The notes beneath the pieces are model-generated. The model was not told the origin of the DNA. It saw only the letters and a program-made list of their open reading frames with translations, and did no database searches. Shown here piece by piece: positions 31,873-44,399 of a DNA stretch of 64,000 nt. Source of the DNA: Acanthococcus lagerstroemiae (lineage: Eukaryota; Arthropoda; Insecta; Hemiptera; Eriococcidae); assembly GCA_031841125.1 (NCBI GenBank), contig CM063111.1, positions 44,466,955 through 44,530,954 of the forward strand. Direction: 5' to 3'. Numbering within the stretch: position 1 is the stretch's first letter; the number at the start of each line of letters is the position of its first letter. Made by a program: the position numbers and the translations under genes.

Positions 31873-32099
31873 TGATTTTCAGCATTATTATGTACAACCC
31901 GAATCTTTGAAGTGGACTTATAAAACATCTACAGATTTCAGTTAGGGCTATGGAGAGAAATCCAGACTCAGGACAGTCTTTGTTCGGCCTCATAGGAGAG
32001 TACAAAATGCAGTAGAAAAATTGGTTAGCTGAGCGAACGAAAAAATGTTCGCTTTCTTGTTGAATTTTATATAAGGAGACTATTTTTACCTTATTTTCA

Positions 32100-32640
32100 A
32101 TAAATTAGTTTCGCAAGGCTATTGAAATCAGATCTGGTGGAAATGACTCAATTTTTTGAGACAGACCCAGACCCGGCGTTCAAATTGAGCAAGTCACCTT
32201 TTAACCAACTTTACCCCAATTTATGCTAGTTTTTGAACGTATCTCGGTGACAGAGCGCCGCCGCCGAATCCGGACAACGAATTCGAACTTAGCGGTCAAA
32301 ACTGAGTAGGAGTAAGCTGTCAATTTTTTTAATTTTCCAAAATGTCTCCAGACTATATTTTTCGGACAGCTTTAGCGCCGCGGCCAAGTATACAATTGAC
32401 TCACTTTTTCGAGGCGAATTCAAATCTGCCTTTGAAATCGAACTAGGGTCACTTTTTGACCAATTTACTCTATTTTGCAATTTTACGCCAAAATTTGAAC
32501 GTATTTCGGGAACGAAGGGTCGCTGCCAAATGAGCAACGAATTCGAATTTAGAGGCCAAAATTGAACTGGATAAAGTGGACAGTCTAATTTCTTTGAATT
32601 TTGGAAATTTCTTTATGAACGTACCTATACTGTCTTTTTT
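32100..32640 (+). repeat. ~262-bp degenerate tandem duplication
   Basis: TTTGAACGTAT(C/T)TCGG and AACGAATTCGAA(C/T)TTAG occur near 32235/32275 and again near 32495/32538, with shared flanks. Confidence 0.6.
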
Positions 32641-33055
32641 CGCAGTCAAGAGCGCAACCAAAGAGGGGGCTAGGAGGCTATAGCCCCTCCCAAAAATTCT
32701 TCGGAATAATTGAAAATAAAAATTGATGGCGGTGGCCTGATGCAGTTATGTTGCGTTGTAGGTTCGTACAAATTAATCAGGCAGGTATCAAATCGAGCTT
32801 TCACCCTTGTCCCAGTTTTTTCCCCCTAAATTCTAGCCCCCACCAAAAAAAAGTTCTGGTTGCGCCCCTATTCGGAACCAAAATTTTTTCAGAAGCTTTC
32901 GAAACCAAAATTGGATATGGAAATGGCTTAATTTCCCGAAACAATTTCAGAATGGATGTCGAAATACATAAGTCAAAACATTTCTCGGTATTCCCGAGAT
33001 ACTTTTATAGTACGTATATACCTGTTTTGGAAATTTATATGTTTCGAAGGGACCC

Positions 33056-33455
33056 CATATCGTTGTGCGGCCGAGTGGAAACGTGCCCGCTTCGCAAAAC
33101 TTGCGTCTCAAGTTTGAATTTCATTAGCGTCAAAAAGCTGGTGATATTCGAATACACCCACTAACATTCTAATAAACATAGAGACTACAGTATCAATCGC
33201 ATTGCAATCGCAGGGAGTGTTACTACCAGATCAGAAAGATTTGGTACTGTGCGCGCGCACTTTGTGAATAGCTTATACTCAACATAGAGATGACACGTGG
33301 CTAGTAAGCGAACTGCGTCGGCACACCCTCCGGCACAGAGAAGGAAACCTCTAACGCAACAAACTGTGGGGAAAGCAAGGGAAAACTACTTCGACTAACT
33401 CTGTCCAGGAGAGTCGCGCATCAGAAACCGGCATCGGATACAGCACCTGAAGAAA
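33056..33455 (+). repeat. SINE family A copy
   Basis: Head TCGTTGTGCGGCCGAGTGG, GCGTCAAAAAGCTGG, GACACGTGGCTAGTAAGCGA, and 3' block GAGAGTCGCGCATCAGAAAC. The middle is shortened. Confidence 0.8.
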
Positions 33456-33714
33456 AGGTGGGATTCCGAATTAAGCCCCAAAACGGTGTTTTTTGCCGGA
33501 TTGAGTCCCGGGCTTGCGGGGTTACCTGACATGAAGTTCCGGATTGAGTCCCGGGTTAGCGCGCCCCGTGTTCGGTTCCTTCGTACATTGCACTGGAGAA
33601 CATATTACGAAGGTCATTCAATACGTAAACGGACAAACCACGCTGGAGGGGGTAATATACGCACAAAAAGGTAGGCAAGTGGTATGTTGGATTAGTACAC
33701 GTGTCTGCTTCATA

Positions 33715-34233
33715 ATGAACGGTCTGTCGGCAAAAACGCTTTGTCGGTTGTTTAACAGTGAGCCGCAAAGTGTGGAGCCCTCACTTAGCAAAAGCACACA
33801 CGAAGTTATTCGGTTTTTGTTGTCAGAGAAAGTGAAACTGTGTGAAATTTATAAAAGAATGCTTGCACAATATGGGGTTTCATGTATGAACCGCTCCAGC
33901 TTTTATGCTTGGACTGAGAAGTTCGGAAATGGTCGCGAAAGTGTTGAGACGGTACCTCGCAGTGGCAGACCAACTGAAGTTCCCACTCCCAAACTGAAAA
34001 ACAATATTGAAAGGATGATTTTGGAGAACAGATGGGTCACTGTTCAAGAAATATTGACCGAATTATGTGTCAGTACGGGTATGGTTCATAAAATTATACA
34101 CAATGAACTCGGTTTCAGCAAAACTTGTGCCAGGTGGGTCCCAAAGCAGCTGTCACAGGCCCACAAAAACACTCGGCTAAGATTTGTTCTGAATTATAGG
34201 AAAGGTACAGGAAGGAAGGGGAATCCTTTTTAG
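33715..34233 (+). pseudogene. Mariner transposase, N-terminal DNA-binding domain only
   Basis: The frame from the ATG at 33715 reads the mariner helix-turn-helix region: SSFYAWTEKFGNGRESV, the linker SGRPTEVPTPK, and a second helix set (WVTVQEILTELCVSTG...IIHNELGFSK), then RWVPKQL. A frameshift near 34193 moves the continuing YRKEG-SFLECIV homology to another frame, and the element turns into its inverted arm just after. The DD34D catalytic domain is absent, so it cannot make active transposase. Confidence 0.85.
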
Positions 34234-34435
34234 AATGTATTGTACGAGTATAAATTTCACCCGGTTTCACCTTCTTTGACAACAAAAACCGAATAACTGC
34301 GTGTTGTTCTTCGTGTGTGCTTTTGCTAAGTGGAGGCTCCACACTTTGCGGCTCACTGTTGAACAACCGACGACGCGTTTTTACCAACACACCGTTCATT
34401 GTGAAGCAGACACGTATACTAATCCAACATATCAC
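34115..34435 (-). pseudogene. Inverted second copy of the mariner transposase 5' end
   Basis: The minus strand repeats the transposase start (NSEPQSVEP-LSKSTHE...VIRFLLS-KVK) from the right arm. It retains a short EEQHA insertion relative to the left copy, so the arms have diverged or come from different copies. Confidence 0.75.
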
Positions 34436-34909
34436 TTGCCTACCTTTCTGTGCGCATATTACCCCCTCTAGCGTGGTTTGTCCGTTTACTTATTGAATGA
34501 CCCTCGTATGCTGTAAATGACCTTTCTACAGAGCAAAACACGAAATTACAACAAAACCACACGCACAGCAAGCTGGCTCATGTCAGCACCGTACTTATCA
34601 TGTCAATTACCTTGTCACTAATCATTTTCCGAAGATAAATAATCAACAGTTAAGCAAGCTGGGCTGCTGTCTACACTCTATTTTTTACAATTTTTTCTTT
34701 TTTGTAGAAGAATTTGGAGAGAATTTATTATTTTTGGGAGAAACCAAATTAAATATACAATTCAATTCAGAACTTTTTTATGATTTTCATGACCACTGAC
34801 TTCAATTCATGACTTTCCCAAGACTTTCATGGCTGGCGGACACCCTGATGTTGTTTTGGGGTTGCATTTATAGCTTTCTTTCCTGAATGCCAATAAACGG
34901 ACTTCGAAA

Positions 34910-35115
34910 ATTTTCGTTCCAGATTCCCACCAACACCGCGAGAATCTGCCGTGGATTAGCGGTGTTCGACATTGAAATTTCTCGAAGTTCGAGATCCCCC
35001 TGCCGACACCGCGAGAATTTGCCGGGGTGAGCGTGTCAGATCCACCGACACGGAGATTCGTTAGCGTGTCGGACTTTGAAGTTTTTTGTTTGAGATCCCC
35101 GACAACACCGCGAGA
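34910..35115 (+). repeat. ~95-bp degenerate tandem repeat
   Basis: AACACCGCGAGAATCTGCCG recurs near 34931, 35015 and 35104 with GAGATCCCC before it and G(T)GTC/GGTGTT...GAC-TTGAA after it. Confidence 0.6.
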
Positions 35116-35249
35116 ATCTGCCGTGATTAGGTGTTGGGTTCTAGCAATGTGTACGTTTCAATCCCGCCGACACGCGAATCGCGGTTTTTAGCAAGAGACT
35201 TAATCCGGTAATATATGTTGGGGATGCGCGAAAATCCGGGACTCAGTAA

Positions 35250-36766
35250 GGGTACTGATAAATAGGGGCGCGGCTGGGACCGACACATCAATTTAGACCC
35301 CTTTTTTAGACATTTTCCAAACGGCATTTTTGTCCGAGTCCGCCCCTGGAGTTGATAAGCCAAAATGAGAGAAAGAAGAAAACAGTTCTCATCATCTTTG
35401 AAGGTTGAGTTAACATACTAAATATCTTGTACATCTTGTCCCTCAAATCTCTGAAGTTGCCTTTTGATAAACTTGCTAAATAGTTTTTCTAATTTTTTCT
35501 AACTTTTTAAAAGAAGAGGGTATAAGGTACAAATGATGCTTTATAACCCCCCCCCCCCCACTGATCCGACGCCACTGAATGAACGTCTTGTTTACTATTC
35601 GATTATTTGAGAAAACAGTGATATCATTACGCGAAGCGTGCACACACGACAATGAGTTACGTGTATGTAGATCCGAATGATCTCTTATTTTTCTTTTCCG
35701 CAGCCACCGCCTCATTTGCCCGCTGAGACTGGCGCAACGTGAGAAAATTCGATGCTCCGAAAATTACTTTTCATTCGCCTCATTGTCCTTCGAGAGCTAG
35801 AAGGCTATAAATTATTGCCCGGGCCGTGTATTCCGTAGCCGAAAAGTCTCATCAATCTTTTTCACGCGTTTGACAATCGATATAATCCAATACCGGCTGA
35901 TTTGTCAGGCGATATTGAACGTGAACGGGCTCTACATTCTGTGTGACGTGCTCGAGCGCACGTCACGCAAAATGCAGAGATGATTAAACTAAGCCATCAG
36001 GCATCAGCCATCACAGTTGATTAAAAATTGAAATGGGTGCGTTCGAGAAAAAAAACTACAATGAAAAAGGCAAATCAACCACTCGGCAATAACGGAGGTT
36101 GTTTGCCGTAATAGATGTATTTGTATCGTGTTTAATGGAAAATACGAGTTATAGTTTCGTATAGTGTGTTGGAGCTTCTGATAGCACGTGAGGTTCTTTT
36201 CCTACACATGTACACGTCGATCGCTTTATGTAAACTTTCCTCGCGATTAACCTTGCGATTGCTTCACCGGGTACAACTTATGTAAATAAGTGTAAGTGTT
36301 AAAGTTTTCTAAACGTTGCGCGACATTAGTTCGCAATATTGTTTTCTCTCTTCGTCAACGAGTAATTACATTCACGGCCACATCCACACTTTGGGTGTTT
36401 AAAGAAACGACGATACCATTGCATACGACGACCAGAAAATGACTGAGGAATAATGCGCACGCGTATTGCTGTCTAATTATTTTCCAACTGCCGATTGCTG
36501 GTGCAGCGATGGCAGGAGATACTATTATGGTTCAGGAGAGGAGTAAAGAAAAAACAAAGACGCGAACAACAGTACTGCTGCACCCAAGTCACCAAAACGA
36601 TATTCGCCTGATAATGCGAAATATACGCCAAGTTGCTCCTTGTAAATGCCCCCAGTCGTGTGCCAACTTTCCCCAATGCAAAATGCACACAAAGTTGCTC
36701 CTTGTAAATGCCCCTTATAGCGAGTCACGGCCTCGCTGTCAACTTGGTTTTCCCCTACATCCCCAC
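35250..36766. other. No gene recognised; mostly unique DNA
   Basis: A C run at 35549-35561 precedes GACGCCACTG near 35570, which looks like the end of a hAT element whose other end I could not find. 35700-36480 is balanced, CpG-containing DNA of possible host regulatory origin. Confidence 0.35.
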
Positions 36767-36780
36767 CTACTTAGTTGGTT
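36767..36780. repeat. LINE target-site duplication, left copy
   Basis: CTACTTAGTTGGTT, identical to 38242-38255. Confidence 0.8.
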
Positions 36781-38241
36781 CGATGATAGTGGGGCGTATG
36801 GCGATGCAGACGCATGCTAAACTGGCCCCGGGACATTGCACCCCTATCCAAGAAATGTCCCGAATGGGCCTGCGTTAGGAATAGGGGGGATATCGCTTTG
36901 AGGTAGGAGTCGGCTTAGTCCAGCTACGACTCTCTCCGCTTTCTGCGCTGTCCTCTTTGCGTGTTCTCCAAACGACAGCTTCCCGTCAAACCACAACTCG
37001 AGGTACTTCAGGGCTGTACAGGGCGCAATGTCCGTTCCCTTTAGGCGAAAGGAAAACGGGTTGTACCGTCGACGGTGTGTAAACAATACCGCTTCTGTCT
37101 TCTCGGCTGCTAGGCACAATCCTGCAGACTCGATCCAAAACGGGCCATTGCCTCCAGTCCCGCGCTCACCTTGCTTTCAAGCGTGGCTACGTTGTCTTCG
37201 ACCGCGACCACCAGGGTGTCATCGGCGTAGCAGATGATGTTCACCCCTGGTGGTACCTCTGCTCGCAGGATGCTGTCAAACGCGATGTTCCACAGGAGTG
37301 GACCAAGAACTGATCCCTGTGGAACACCGCACGACATCTCCCGCTGCACCACACCCGTAGTAGTTTCTGCGAGGATTATCCGATCACGGAAGTAGTTCTG
37401 GATAATTTCGCGTAAGTATGCGGGTTTTGATGCGTTCTCCAGCGCCTTCAATATACGCGTCCAAAGCATCGTATTGAACGCATTCTGTATGCCGAGGCTG
37501 AAGCTTTTCGATCGCTGACTGTGCCTGCCTCTTCAGCTTCCCGGCGGCATTAATCGTCGATCTTCTAGCTCGGAACCCATATTGGTTGGCGCTCAACACG
37601 TGCCTCCCCTGAAAGTGCTTCTCCAGCCTGATTGCGATAATCCGCTCGAAGATCTTGCCTACAGTATCAAGCAAACACAACGGCCGGTATGACGCTAGCC
37701 CACCAACTGGTTTTCCTGGCTTTGGCAACAGCACCAGGTGAGCTATCTTCCATCAGGCTGGGAATACTGCTCCGCGTAACGCTGCATTGAAGACTCCAGC
37801 CAGTATTCTCGGGTCCATCTGATGGATGACGTACCACACACTCGGTTAGGTATTCCATCTGGTCCTGGCGCCTTCTTCGCTTTCCCTCGTATTCGGTCCA
37901 CTGCCGCGTCGATTTCTACTGTCAACAGTGGTGGTATGGCGTCCACTTCCAGAGGTGTGTCCACTGGTGCTGGGCTCTGCGGAAACAGATGGTCCACAAT
38001 CCGTTCCAAGTGCTCGACTCCATACGCTCGGTTATGGGAGGGTCCCCCACCTTTTTCATCACTATCCGACAAGATTTTCTAAAGAAGTCCTCCTCCACCT
38101 GGCTGCACGGCTCTCCCAGCATCTCAGCTTGCTATGTCTGATCGCAGTCTTCAGGCTTCTCCGAGCGCGCTGGCATTCCTCGATCACCTGTTGCGCCTTC
38201 TCCCGACCACGTGTACGCTGATATCTTCTGCGCAACTACTA
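36781..38241 (-). pseudogene. R1/Jockey-like LINE reverse transcriptase pseudogene with 14-bp TSD
   Basis: Read on the minus strand: an endonuclease-RT linker (RRSLKTAIRHSKLRCWE near 38150), KKAPGPDGIPNRV (near 37865), LPKPGKPVGGLASYRPLCLLDTVGKIFE (near 37670-37735), NQYGFRARRST (near 37570), GVPQGSVLGPLLWN (near 37300-37340), YADDTLVV (about 37205-37230), and EKTEAVLF (near 37100). Several frameshifts and a small deletion near 37470-37540 break the ORF, and the C-terminal part is lost before a conserved 3' tail. The perfect duplication CTACTTAGTTGGTT lies at 36767-36780 and 38242-38255. Confidence 0.88.
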
Positions 38242-38255
38242 CTACTTAGTTGGTT
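38242..38255. repeat. LINE target-site duplication, right copy
   Basis: CTACTTAGTTGGTT, identical to 36767-36780. Confidence 0.8.
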
Positions 38256-40288
38256 GCTTAGCAACGCCGAGAGTTTGATGTTATATTATCAACTGAAGTT
38301 CAGTCTGCCGAAGAACGCGCTAAAAGTATGTTGTGGGCAATGAACTGTTCTGAATCTGAAGCCAAATTTTGGATGAAAGTGTTGAAAGTGAAGACAAAGC
38401 TCCAGCCGAATAATAATTTGACTCAAAGACGAAGCAGACGCTGAAGTAAAATTTAGTCTGGTTTCATTTAACTTTGAAATGCGGTAGTGGGGAGAAACAG
38501 GAAGATATCAACAGACGAGGAAGTAGGTGGGTGGATGAAATTTAAAGAAGAAGGAAGAAGTTAAAAGAAGCAAATTGTTGGCCACAACTGAAATCAGACT
38601 AATGTATTAAAATTTTGCCTAAAGCGATTTTCAATTATCTAGCTAATGTCAACAAAATTATCGAGAAACGTGTATTTCAAAGCCGTTTTTTCGAAGGGGA
38701 AGGGTGTCTACAGAGCTTGGACCCTAGAGCCTCTACCCTCACCGACGTAAAAATCAATATTTTTTACATTAAAAAAAAATTGAAATTGTTTGCCGACTGA
38801 CTACCTGAAACGGCCACAAATTTTAAACAAGAAAAGAAACGGAACTCTTCTTCCTGAAAGAATCCCTGAGGACGATATTAATTTTGAGGCTTCTAAAAGA
38901 CATCGACCTTGCCAGGCAGGACTGTCGCCCCAATTCTGCTAAATATCACCAGATCTCAAAATATAATGAAATAAATCCCCAGAAAATCAACAGTTTTTTC
39001 CATAATACCGGAATACGGGGTGACTTGGCACACGTACGTTTACATTACTTTTATGAGCGCGAGGGGAAAACTAGACCGTGTGACAACACTGATGCGTGAT
39101 TTGTTGTAATTTAGGACGTTGTAGCTATCTTATGAAACCACTCGATGTAATTCTGCTATTTCCAGGAAGTGTTATCAGGTCCTTTGTATAGAGATTCAAA
39201 AAGCATATGTACAAATTACAATATAGAAATTGCTTTAGAAAATGAGTGAAGATGAAAGGAAACTGTGCGCGCGTTTCGTATCATTACATGCAGAATTCGA
39301 ATCGCAGGGTTGATATATGTAATTAGAGTAGCTTAGAGTCAAACCAAATACTATCTAAAAACAACATTTTTCAGGAATGAGGAAAATGTGTAACAATTTT
39401 TTTAATTCCGTTACAAATGCGACAACAGATTGAAAATGAGAGGTTATGGTGTCGTTCATTGAGGCTACACTGCATTGCACACATACACCTTGTCAATATG
39501 CTCCGGTGGGGGGTCCAACGAAGCACAGTGTTGGGTTTGATTCTAAGGTGATGCTGAAAGATTACAAAAGTGTGTAAATCTGCGGGATAAGGGTGAGTGT
39601 CGAAATGTTGTGCCTCCTTACATCCACGTAAAGAAAGAAAGAAAAAGAAACCTGTGGTTGACTGTAGTACAAAATCGGAATGTATTCGCAGAACATTTCT
39701 GGGGGAAACGAATCATTATTAAATGAATATTATTAAAACATTCAGAACATCAAAGAAAATTGCATGAATAGAGTCAGAAATTCGTTTTGAGTACCTCGTA
39801 CAACTGATAACGCGATGCACAATGATGCCGAATGCATTGGATATTTTTGGGTTTAGTGTCCATGTAGGAGTGTGAGTGGACTTGGTAAATTCTGTATGTA
39901 GGGTGTGCCAATCTATAATTTATTCATTCTGTAGTCCACAGTGACCGAATAAACACAACAACTAACTTCCAAAGCGAGAGCCTATTCCAATTAATAACAT
40001 AAGACTCACTGTTGGACAGACTCCACAACCACTGACAACCCATAGGAACACATCAAATGGGTTTACCACTGGACCGTCATTTTGATTCCTAAGTTAGTCT
40101 GAGCGTTCTATCGAGGATGTTCGGGCTAGTTTGGAATCAAAATGGCGGTCCATAATACCCATGTGAAACTACAGAACCTTAACGGTACTACACACTACTA
40201 CAAATACAGGACGACAAAGAGAAAAGTGTTAGGGTACTCCACTGAAGATGGCATAACAGCTGAAAGCGCATTGTGAATTGGCACATCT
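38256..40288. other. No gene recognised
   Basis: Short frames only. ACCGTCATTTTGATTCC near 40072 recurs inverted near 40133-40152 (GGAATCAAAATGGCGGTCC), a small imperfect foldback. Confidence 0.4.
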
Positions 40289-40296
40289 TACACACA

Positions 40297-41026
40297 CAGT
40301 GTTGAGCATCGAGTCCCCAAAATTGACTCGAGTCCAAGTCACGAGTCATTTATTTTGTTTAGACTCGAAGTCCGAGTCATGAGTCCACGATTTTAAAAAC
40401 ACTCGAGATCGAGTCCCAAAGGAATCCTTTTACATTGATTTTACCTTTACTTTTCAATCATGAGAGTGAGACACAATATCAATTATTCAGCCAGTTTATA
40501 ACTACATATTCGGATACTGCCAAAGCGCGAACCTGCTATCACTATCAGGCTATCAGCAGTCACCATAAAAAACAAGTACAACTACAAGCACTAGGTCAGG
40601 TCACCTCTCACTTTTTTTAACGCGCGGACTGCCACAAGTAAAGGACATCTAAAATGTGTCTTTCTTGTCTTACTTTGTGGTTGAGATAACGCCCTTTTCA
40701 TGTGACGGGCTTTTAGCTCTTGTTATAAGAAAAAGGCCTTTACAGAGGGTCTTTTAGTTGTTCCTTTCTTCTGACAATCTGTGCGACTGTACTTTCCAGC
40801 TTTCAGGGTTGCAAATTGTAAATTTATATCTTGCCGTTTGCAAAATTCATGATTCAAATTTTGAAATTGAACAATTATTGCTAAAGTGAAGGACTCTTAA
40901 ATTTGAGGCTGTAAACAAGCAGAAGTCCGAGTCACAACTCCTGAAAAAAGAAAAGACTCGGAATCCGACTTCACAAGTCCCAAATAAGGACTCTAGTCCT
41001 TTTCATTCGAGTCCTGCCCATCCCTG
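40297..41026. mobile_element. hAT-type non-autonomous element, TSD TACA(C/T)ACA
   Basis: Ends CAGTGTTGAGCATCGAGTCC and GGACTC..CGAGTCCTGCCCATCCCTG are inverted. The flanks TACACACA (40289-40296) and TACATACA (41027-41034) match 7 of 8. Both ends are rich in GACTCGAGTC-type repeats. The interior is non-coding. Confidence 0.75.
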
Positions 41027-41039
41027 TACATACAGAATG

Positions 41040-43950
41040 TTGGGTTTGATTCCAAACCTGACTCTGATGACGCATATTTTGGTTCCTGGATTATATTCGT
41101 CTGTGAGTGTGTTCAGGGCCGATAGAGAGCACCTCTATCTACCTGTTGCAACAAAAAAGCAGTTTCGCCGAAAAGTGGATAATGTCTGGTTTGACTCTAG
41201 GCTACTGTAAACAGTAAATAATTGTGTATTCATCAGCATAGTGATGTCGCAATTGGTAAAAAACTAAAACAAAATGTGGAGGGGGTAAATTTGGACAATT
41301 GATTGCGATCAGTTTCAGTGTTCCGGCTCATTACCAGTGAATGAACAGGTACAAATCAGACAGTTATGAATTTTGGAGCTGCCAAGGACATATGTTTATG
41401 TATTAGGGTCTCCGCCTTTTACATGGACGGTCTCATTAGTTTTTTTCCTTATGATTTTTGGAATGAAGAAAGAGTACAGTACTCATGGTTAACATTCGTG
41501 TTTTTTTCTTCTTTTTTTCGTACACATTTGTATACAATGAATATCAATTTGGAGTTGCTTTTGACACTTTTAATAGAAAACACTCTACATTCACAACTTT
41601 TTTCCCCGTTCATTCATGAACATGTGCAATGTCACCGCATGGTGGTACCACTTGGTACACTTATTTCATCATTTTATGGAAATATTTGTAGGATGGTGTC
41701 ACAATTTTTTGGGGAATGCATTAACAATATTCCATCAAAATTGTAAAAAATATCCAGGTTCTCTAACCCAATTTTTACAATCTGTAGAACGCGTTGATCT
41801 TGAAAGTACAGAAAAAAGTGAGCCAAATCACCCAGTGTTAGTGTACCATAGAAATAATGGTATTATTTCAAAGATTTTCTGAAGTTCTACTCAAACCTGT
41901 GACTATTTCGCCACAACATCTTTATTATCAAACGCAATTCTGAACCAACGTGACTGGAGAACTAATTGTAGAGATACAACACATGAACAAATTTTCAGTC
42001 AACAATATATGGCTGTATTTGTTCGAAAATGTAGTTTCAACTTTTGAACAGATAAAATTGAAAAAATCGCCACATTTTGCAGAAATCACTGGAAAATCAC
42101 GAATATGTATCAAGCGGTTAAAAATCATCAGATATATGGCGATATATCACCACGGCTGGCAACCCTCAGAGGGACTCTATGATTCTAAATCATGTCCTGG
42201 TATATTTATTTTAAGTTAAGAGCTCAAAGGTTTGCATTCTCAGTATTTAGGTACCAATAGCGAAGTAGGAAAACAGCAAGTACCTCAAGAATTAAAAAGT
42301 AGAAGGGCATGAGGTCGATCTGCTGACTACTCTGTTCAACAGATTGGTACATAGGTTTATTTTTCTATAAAAATAACGTTTTATAATAGTTGTCATCTTG
42401 ACAGGCTTCATTCACCAGCAGATGTCTCATAGTGTAAGTGTCTATTGGAGATTTCCCGACCCCTTGTCTGCCCCTGTTCAACTCTCAATGTACACTGAAT
42501 CCGCTATCCGAAATATCGAGTCTCATCCTCTCTGACGCAAGTATAGGTATGCAAATATTTATAAGCTGGCCAAGCATTACTATAACCAGTCTATCAATAA
42601 GTTCTAGCGGTGCTGCTTTCACGAGGAGTAAATATTCGAAGGACATTGTGTCGCTGCTATTTGTTCAGGTTTTTCAGATTTCACAGGCTCGAATATTAAG
42701 GAATCAACGAGTTGAAAGATGCTCTTTAGAAAATACACGCGCTGTTCTGATTTCCTACTTCATACATATGTATATTTGTTCATTCTTAATACAAGTGTAC
42801 CAAACAGGTTACGGACGACCAACATCTCGTGACATACACGAAATTCCCGGTGATATCACGTTGTGACTTTCGATTCAACTGGTGAAGTCGCACTACGATC
42901 CGATACTTTTAGTGAGATCGATTTCGAAGTGGCAGCATAGAGGTTAATTAAATCGTTTGTTTTCATTCACCGGCGTGAGATATACTCAGTAACAGCAAAC
43001 TTGACTGATGATCGAGACAGATAGCGAGTATACATCTACAATCCACATTTATATGTATATGAATGAAAAAAGAGATCTTCAAATGATCAATGAAACCAGG
43101 AATTTAACATCCTCGAAAAAAGACTACAGCCGACACCCTTAACAGGTAGTTTTGTCCAGGGAATCTATGAAGACAGGCAAACGCAGACGCCATTTCGGTT
43201 CGTAGAAAGTCCGACTGTCCTGGATCACGATCACGGCCATCTCGAAAAAGTGTTTTCGGACAACTCCAAAGATTTGCACACCAAAATAGCTTAAGCGCAT
43301 AACCGTCCTTTTTGACGTGTTTAAATAGTTCTAAAATGGTTCTTGGCACTAGCGTAAGAACGAGGGGGGAGTTTCGGGTTAGAACCCCTCCCCCAGTACT
43401 GTCCAAAAAAGCAATACAGAATGTATTTTAGCGCATTAATTACTCTAATCCCATTCCATTAGCCCTTCCCCAAGACTGACACTTTCCTAATTCAGAGAAC
43501 CTATACACACAACGTACGCGCATATGCCATTTTGAATCCAACCGTGCCCGTGGATCCCGAATCTGACTATGCGGAGCGTACCGCGTAGTCAATTCGGTAT
43601 CGACGGGCGCCGTAAGATCCAAAATGGCGTATGCGCGTACAGGGACGCACCGAAGAGTTTTTCCTGGGAGGGGGGAAGCGTGGATTGTGGAAGTCCCAAA
43701 TGATTCAACTCAAAACCCCCCAAGTATCAAGGCCAAAAAAGAAAAAAAAAAGCTATTGACTTGTTAGATTTTTCCATCAACTCTACCGAAATTTCCCAAC
43801 TTCGGCTGACTGAAATGTTAAATTTTCCCTACTGCTGAGTGAAAAATTTCATACCAGGGGAAGCTCCCCGCACTCTCCCATCGGTATGTCCCTGTGCCCG
43901 TACTCGTATCTCGTATTGACAGTGCTTCACCTGTGCGAGTGGTACTTCGC
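41040..43950. other. No gene recognised
   Basis: Frames near 41366-41880 and 42438-42866 are long enough to notice but show no domain, splice support or codon bias. No repeat was identified. Confidence 0.4.
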
Positions 43951-43955
43951 AGCAG

Positions 43956-44395
43956 TTGTTAGACAAAACGATTTTTTGTTATTTTGTGACGGGAGAATTT
44001 CATTTTTTTATTATGCCATAAAAAATGGTGACATCTTCAGAGTTTTGTCATTTTATTTTTTCATGATTTTGTTATGTCTCGACAAAATTATTTTGTTATT
44101 TTGTTTTTCTTTTTGTCATATCGCTTAACATATAGTCTGTTGTCAATGATAACGTCATTTAACACAATCTGTTATCAATTATTATGTCGTTTAGATTAGT
44201 TTACCGTTTAATCGTTGACAAAATGTCGTAACATTTTTTTGTCATTTTGCTATGTCACTGGATTTATTATTTTTTGTTATGTCATTGATAAAACGGTCCT
44301 GACAAAAAACGATTTAAGGTTTTGTCATGTGACAAAATTTTAAGAATTCAATCGTCATTTCGTCATTTTGTTTTGTTATGCCTAACAACATGGGT
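43956..44395. repeat. TTTTGTCATTTTGTTATGTC-rich inverted element
   Basis: Many imperfect copies of TTTTGT(C/T)AT and GACAAAA. GTTGTTAGACAAAAC at the left and GTTATGCCTAACAAC at the right form inverted ends. Probably a short non-autonomous transposon with degenerate internal repeats. No clear target duplication. Confidence 0.45.
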
Positions 44396-44399
44396 GGAG

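Larger units (their letters stand above)
33608..34506 (+). mobile_element. Palindromic mariner derivative with TA target duplication
   Basis: The element starts CGAAGGTCATTCAATACG and ends with the inverse (TATTGAATGACCCTCG), with TA at 33606-33607 and 34507-34508. The left arm (about 33608-33862) and right arm (about 34245-34506) are inverted copies of a mariner 5' end including the transposase start, giving arms of ~255 bases instead of the usual ~30. The centre (33863-34240) continues the transposase N-terminal domain once. Confidence 0.85.

Noticed and set aside
32640..32880. Miniature element with GCGCAACCA ends
   Set aside because: Ends are loosely inverted but no target duplication was found.
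35265..35355. hAT miniature element between TAGGGGCGCGGC and GTCCGCCCCTG
   Set aside because: The ends look inverted, but no 8-base duplication could be matched.
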